A stretch of 64,000 nucleotides of DNA from Gulosibacter molinativorax (GTDB lineage Bacteria > Actinomycetota > Actinomycetes > Actinomycetales > Microbacteriaceae): NCBI RefSeq assembly GCF_003010915.2, contig NZ_CP028426.1, positions 1,116,001-1,180,000 of the forward strand, given 5' to 3'. The first letter of the stretch is position 1; the number at the start of each line of letters is the position of its first letter. The position numbers were made by a program, and so were the translations under genes. Below are positions 62,137 to 64,000 of this stretch, one piece after another. A model generated the notes under the pieces. That model was not told the origin of the DNA, ran no database searches, and saw only the letters and a list, made by a program, of their open reading frames with translations.

Positions 62137-62814
62137 CTAGTTCGCCGCATCCTCGGGTTCGAGCAGGTCACCGAGCACGCTCGCGATCGACGCGCGTGAC
62201 AGCGCGCCATGCCGTACGATGCGCGCCGGAATCGGGTTGTCCCGAACCGTGAGCCCCGTGGCGTCCAAGATCGTCGAGGCCTCTCCACCAACTTCACCGG
62301 CGTCCAGGAAAATCTTCACGTCCTCGCCGAGCTGGGCAACCGCATCCTGAACCGTCGCCGGAGCCGTCTGCCCGTGCTTGTTGGCGCTCGAGACGGCGAG
62401 CGGCCCGGTGGATTGCAACAACTCGAGGGTGAGCGGATGGTTGGGGACGCGAAGTGCGACCGTTCCGTTGGTCTCCCCGAGGTCCCAGTTCAGGCTCGGC
62501 TGGACCGGAAGGATGACCGTAAGCGGGCCGGGAGCGTATTCGGCAAGTAGGGTGCGAATCACGTCCGGCACCTCGGAGGCCAGCGCATCGATGGTTGCTA
62601 CGCTTCCGACGAGTACGGGCGGCGGCGACTGGCGGGTTCGGCCCTTGGCCTCGAGGAGCGCCGCCACCGCTGACGGCTTGAACGCGTCGGCGGCGATCCC
62701 GTAGACGGTGTCGGTGGGGATGACCACGAGCTCGCCGAGGCCGAGCGCCCGCTGTGCCTCGCGCATGCCGGCGAGCAACTCGCTCGGGGCGGACAACGAA
62801 TAGATTTCTGCCAT
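62137..62814 (-). CDS. tsaC: L-threonylcarbamoyladenylate synthase (TsaC/Sua5 family)
   Basis: A 225-residue enzyme making threonylcarbamoyl-AMP for the t6A37 modification of ANN-decoding tRNAs. Family phrases are IPTDTVYGIAADAF, the KGRTRQSPPPVLV loop and SANKHGQTAPAT. It lacks the C-terminal Sua5 domain, so it is TsaC-like in length. It lies 12 nt after prmC, a conserved pairing. Confidence 0.94.
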   Translation of the reverse strand: MAEIYSLSAPSELLAGMREAQRALGLGELVVIPTDTVYGIAADAFKPSAVAALLEAKGRTRQSPPPVLVGSVATIDALASEVPDVIRTLLAEYAPGPLTVILPVQPSLNWDLGETNGTVALRVPNHPLTLELLQSTGPLAVSSANKHGQTAPATVQDAVAQLGEDVKIFLDAGEVGGEASTILDATGLTVRDNPIPARIVRHGALSRASIASVLGDLLEPEDAAN

Positions 62815-62826
62815 AACGATTACATA

Positions 62827-63696
62827 CTAGGCCGCGCGGCCCGCGCGTCGTGCCCACGTGAAGCGGTCGCGATCATTGAGATCCCGTTCAGTCGTGGCTT
62901 CGATGAGGCCATTTTCGGTGAAGATTTCGCGCACCGCCTGCCCCTGGCGCTCGGTGTGCTCGACCGCAACGAGACCGCCGGGGACGAGCAGTTGCGCCGC
63001 GGTCGCACCGATGCGCCGGATGTCGCCGAGCCCGTCCACGCCCGAGTACAGGGCGGTCTCGGGGTCGTAGAGGCGAACCTCGGGGTCCGCGGGGATGTCG
63101 CGCGCCGGCACATAGGGCGGGTTCGACAGGATCGCGGTGTACTGGCGCACGGGAGCCGTGTGGATGCGTTCGTGCCAGTCGCCGAACTCGACGCGCACCT
63201 CGGGCGCGAGGTTACGGAGATTTGCGACGAGCCAGGGCAGCGCATAGGGCGAGGCCTCGAATGCCGTTACCTCGGCCTCGGGCACCGAGACAGCGACCGA
63301 GGCGGCGATCGCGCCCGAACCGGAGCCGAGGTCTGCGACGACCGGGCTCGGTGAGCCGAAGGATTTGAGGAACGCGAGACCGAAGTCGATGAGCAGCTCG
63401 GTTTCGGGTCGCGGCACGAACACCCCGGGGCCCACATTGAAATCGAGTCCGTAGCAGGATGCCGTCCCCGCGAGATATTGCAGGGGCTCGCGTCGCGCGC
63501 GGCGACGAGCGGCCCGCAGGACGCGGTTAATGTCCTCGCTCGCCAGCTCCTTGCCGAGGAGATGATCGAGCTCGATATCTCCCAGGCTTCGTCGCAGTAT
63601 GGCTGACAGCAGCAGGTCGGCCTCGCGATTCGGGTTCTCAAAACCGGAGTTCGCGAGCTCGTCGCGAACCTGGCTCCGCACCTGCGTCATGTCCAT
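62827..63696 (-). CDS. prmC: Release factor glutamine methyltransferase PrmC
   Basis: A 289-residue SAM methyltransferase that methylates the GGQ glutamine of release factors 1 and 2. The catalytic NPPY lies near residue 186 and motif I VADLGSGSGAIA near 117, with the N-terminal helical domain and PRPETE before it. GGGAG precedes ATG 63696; the in-frame extension to 63747 is not family-like. prfA, usually next to it, is not upstream in this window. Confidence 0.95.
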   Translation of the reverse strand: MDMTQVRSQVRDELANSGFENPNREADLLLSAILRRSLGDIELDHLLGKELASEDINRVLRAARRRARREPLQYLAGTASCYGLDFNVGPGVFVPRPETELLIDFGLAFLKSFGSPSPVVADLGSGSGAIAASVAVSVPEAEVTAFEASPYALPWLVANLRNLAPEVRVEFGDWHERIHTAPVRQYTAILSNPPYVPARDIPADPEVRLYDPETALYSGVDGLGDIRRIGATAAQLLVPGGLVAVEHTERQGQAVREIFTENGLIEATTERDLNDRDRFTWARRAGRAA

Positions 63697-63889
63697 TCGT
63701 TCTCCCGGCTCAGTGTCTCTCACCCTCGACCGTCTGCCCAGCCGCATGACCGAGTGTTACAGATCTCGCGGGCTCTGCAGGTTTCTGAAGGGCGTGGCGA
63801 CTAACTTGGATTGCGTTCCGTTGCGGCACGCGGCTCGCATCCCTGCTCCGTCACACCCGCACATCACGCTCGCTGCAAGAAAGGCAGAA

Positions 63890-64000
63890 ATGGCCGAGAA
63901 GATCTACAACGATGTCACCGAAGTAATCGGCGGCACCCCGCTCGTACGCCTCAACCGCATCAACGAGTCGGACGCGAATGTGTACGCGAAGCTTGAGTTC
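63890..64000 (+). CDS. cysK: Cysteine synthase (O-acetylserine sulfhydrylase), N-terminal part
   Basis: 37 codons are visible before the window ends: MAEKIYNDVTEVIGGTPLV, then RLNRINESDANVYAKLEF. This is the conserved N-terminus of CysK/CysM-type PLP enzymes that make cysteine from O-acetylserine and sulfide. AAAGG lies six nucleotides before the ATG. Divergent from prmC, with 193 nt between them; no operator is recognised there. Confidence 0.9.
   Translation, partial: MAEKIYNDVTEVIGGTPLVRLNRINESDANVYAKLEF

Overview
The window is high-GC, densely packed bacterial chromosome and looks like an actinobacterium, most likely of the Microbacteriaceae type. The signs are: the gene orders hrcA-dnaJ-rsmE-hit-phoH-ybeY-CBS-era, prmC-tsaC-wecA-atpI-atpBEFHAGDC and dxr-rseP-ispG; a mycothiol-dependent-type DinB-fold protein; a DnaJ gene transcribed with hrcA under a CIRCE operator; many GTG and TTG starts; and several start codons sitting 6-8 nt behind a TANNNT -10 box, the signature of leaderless mRNAs. 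I placed the taxon from remembered gene order, not from a database search. I recognise no phage, insertion sequence, CRISPR array, rRNA or tRNA gene.

Layout. 1-9304 (minus strand): thyX-hemW, then a CIRCE-controlled run hrcA-dnaJ-rsmE-hit-phoH-ybeY-CBS protein-era and the start of a membrane-protein gene that leaves the window. 9367-13958: a palindromic intergenic repeat, a TPR membrane protein, dapB, a GNAT enzyme, a histidine phosphatase, an M16 peptidase and a PEBP protein. 13992-18112: pnp and rpsO separated by a metB-like gene. 18231-25254: FKBP, PrsW-like protease, small YtxH-like protein, aspartase, SNF2 helicase, DinB-fold protein. 25251-36957: ribF, two small membrane proteins and truB; panE-mutY on the plus strand; then proS-nusA-ylxR-infB-rbfA (translation initiation and ribosome assembly), without the rimP gene expected before nusA. 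36976-42099: a coupled MoxR-DUF58-VWA-VWA-TPR cluster. 42161-45768: dxr, rseP and ispG (isoprenoid MEP pathway plus site-2 protease). 45882-52321: an asparaginase-II protein, a standalone EccC/FtsK-like ATPase with a DUF4192 partner, and a DUF5684-like membrane protein with a repetitive Gly/Tyr/Gln tail. 52522-63696: yaaA, the full ATP synthase operon, a WecA-like transferase, TsaC and PrmC; then the start of cysK on the plus strand.

Most genes are housekeeping and are translationally coupled by ATGA, GTGA, TAATG or TAGTG junctions. The points most worth following up are non-coding: a perfect 16-bp terminator-like hairpin inside the first codons of yaaA right after the atp operon; a promoter -10 box and CIRCE operator nested on the hemW stop codon; in-register tandem repeats that carry the stop codons of two convergent genes; a long inverted repeat in the pnp leader; and the recurring leaderless-promoter pattern. 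I did not find a clearly new multi-gene system. The best candidate for unexplained biology is the EccC-like ATPase with its DUF4192 neighbour and the repeat-tailed membrane protein.
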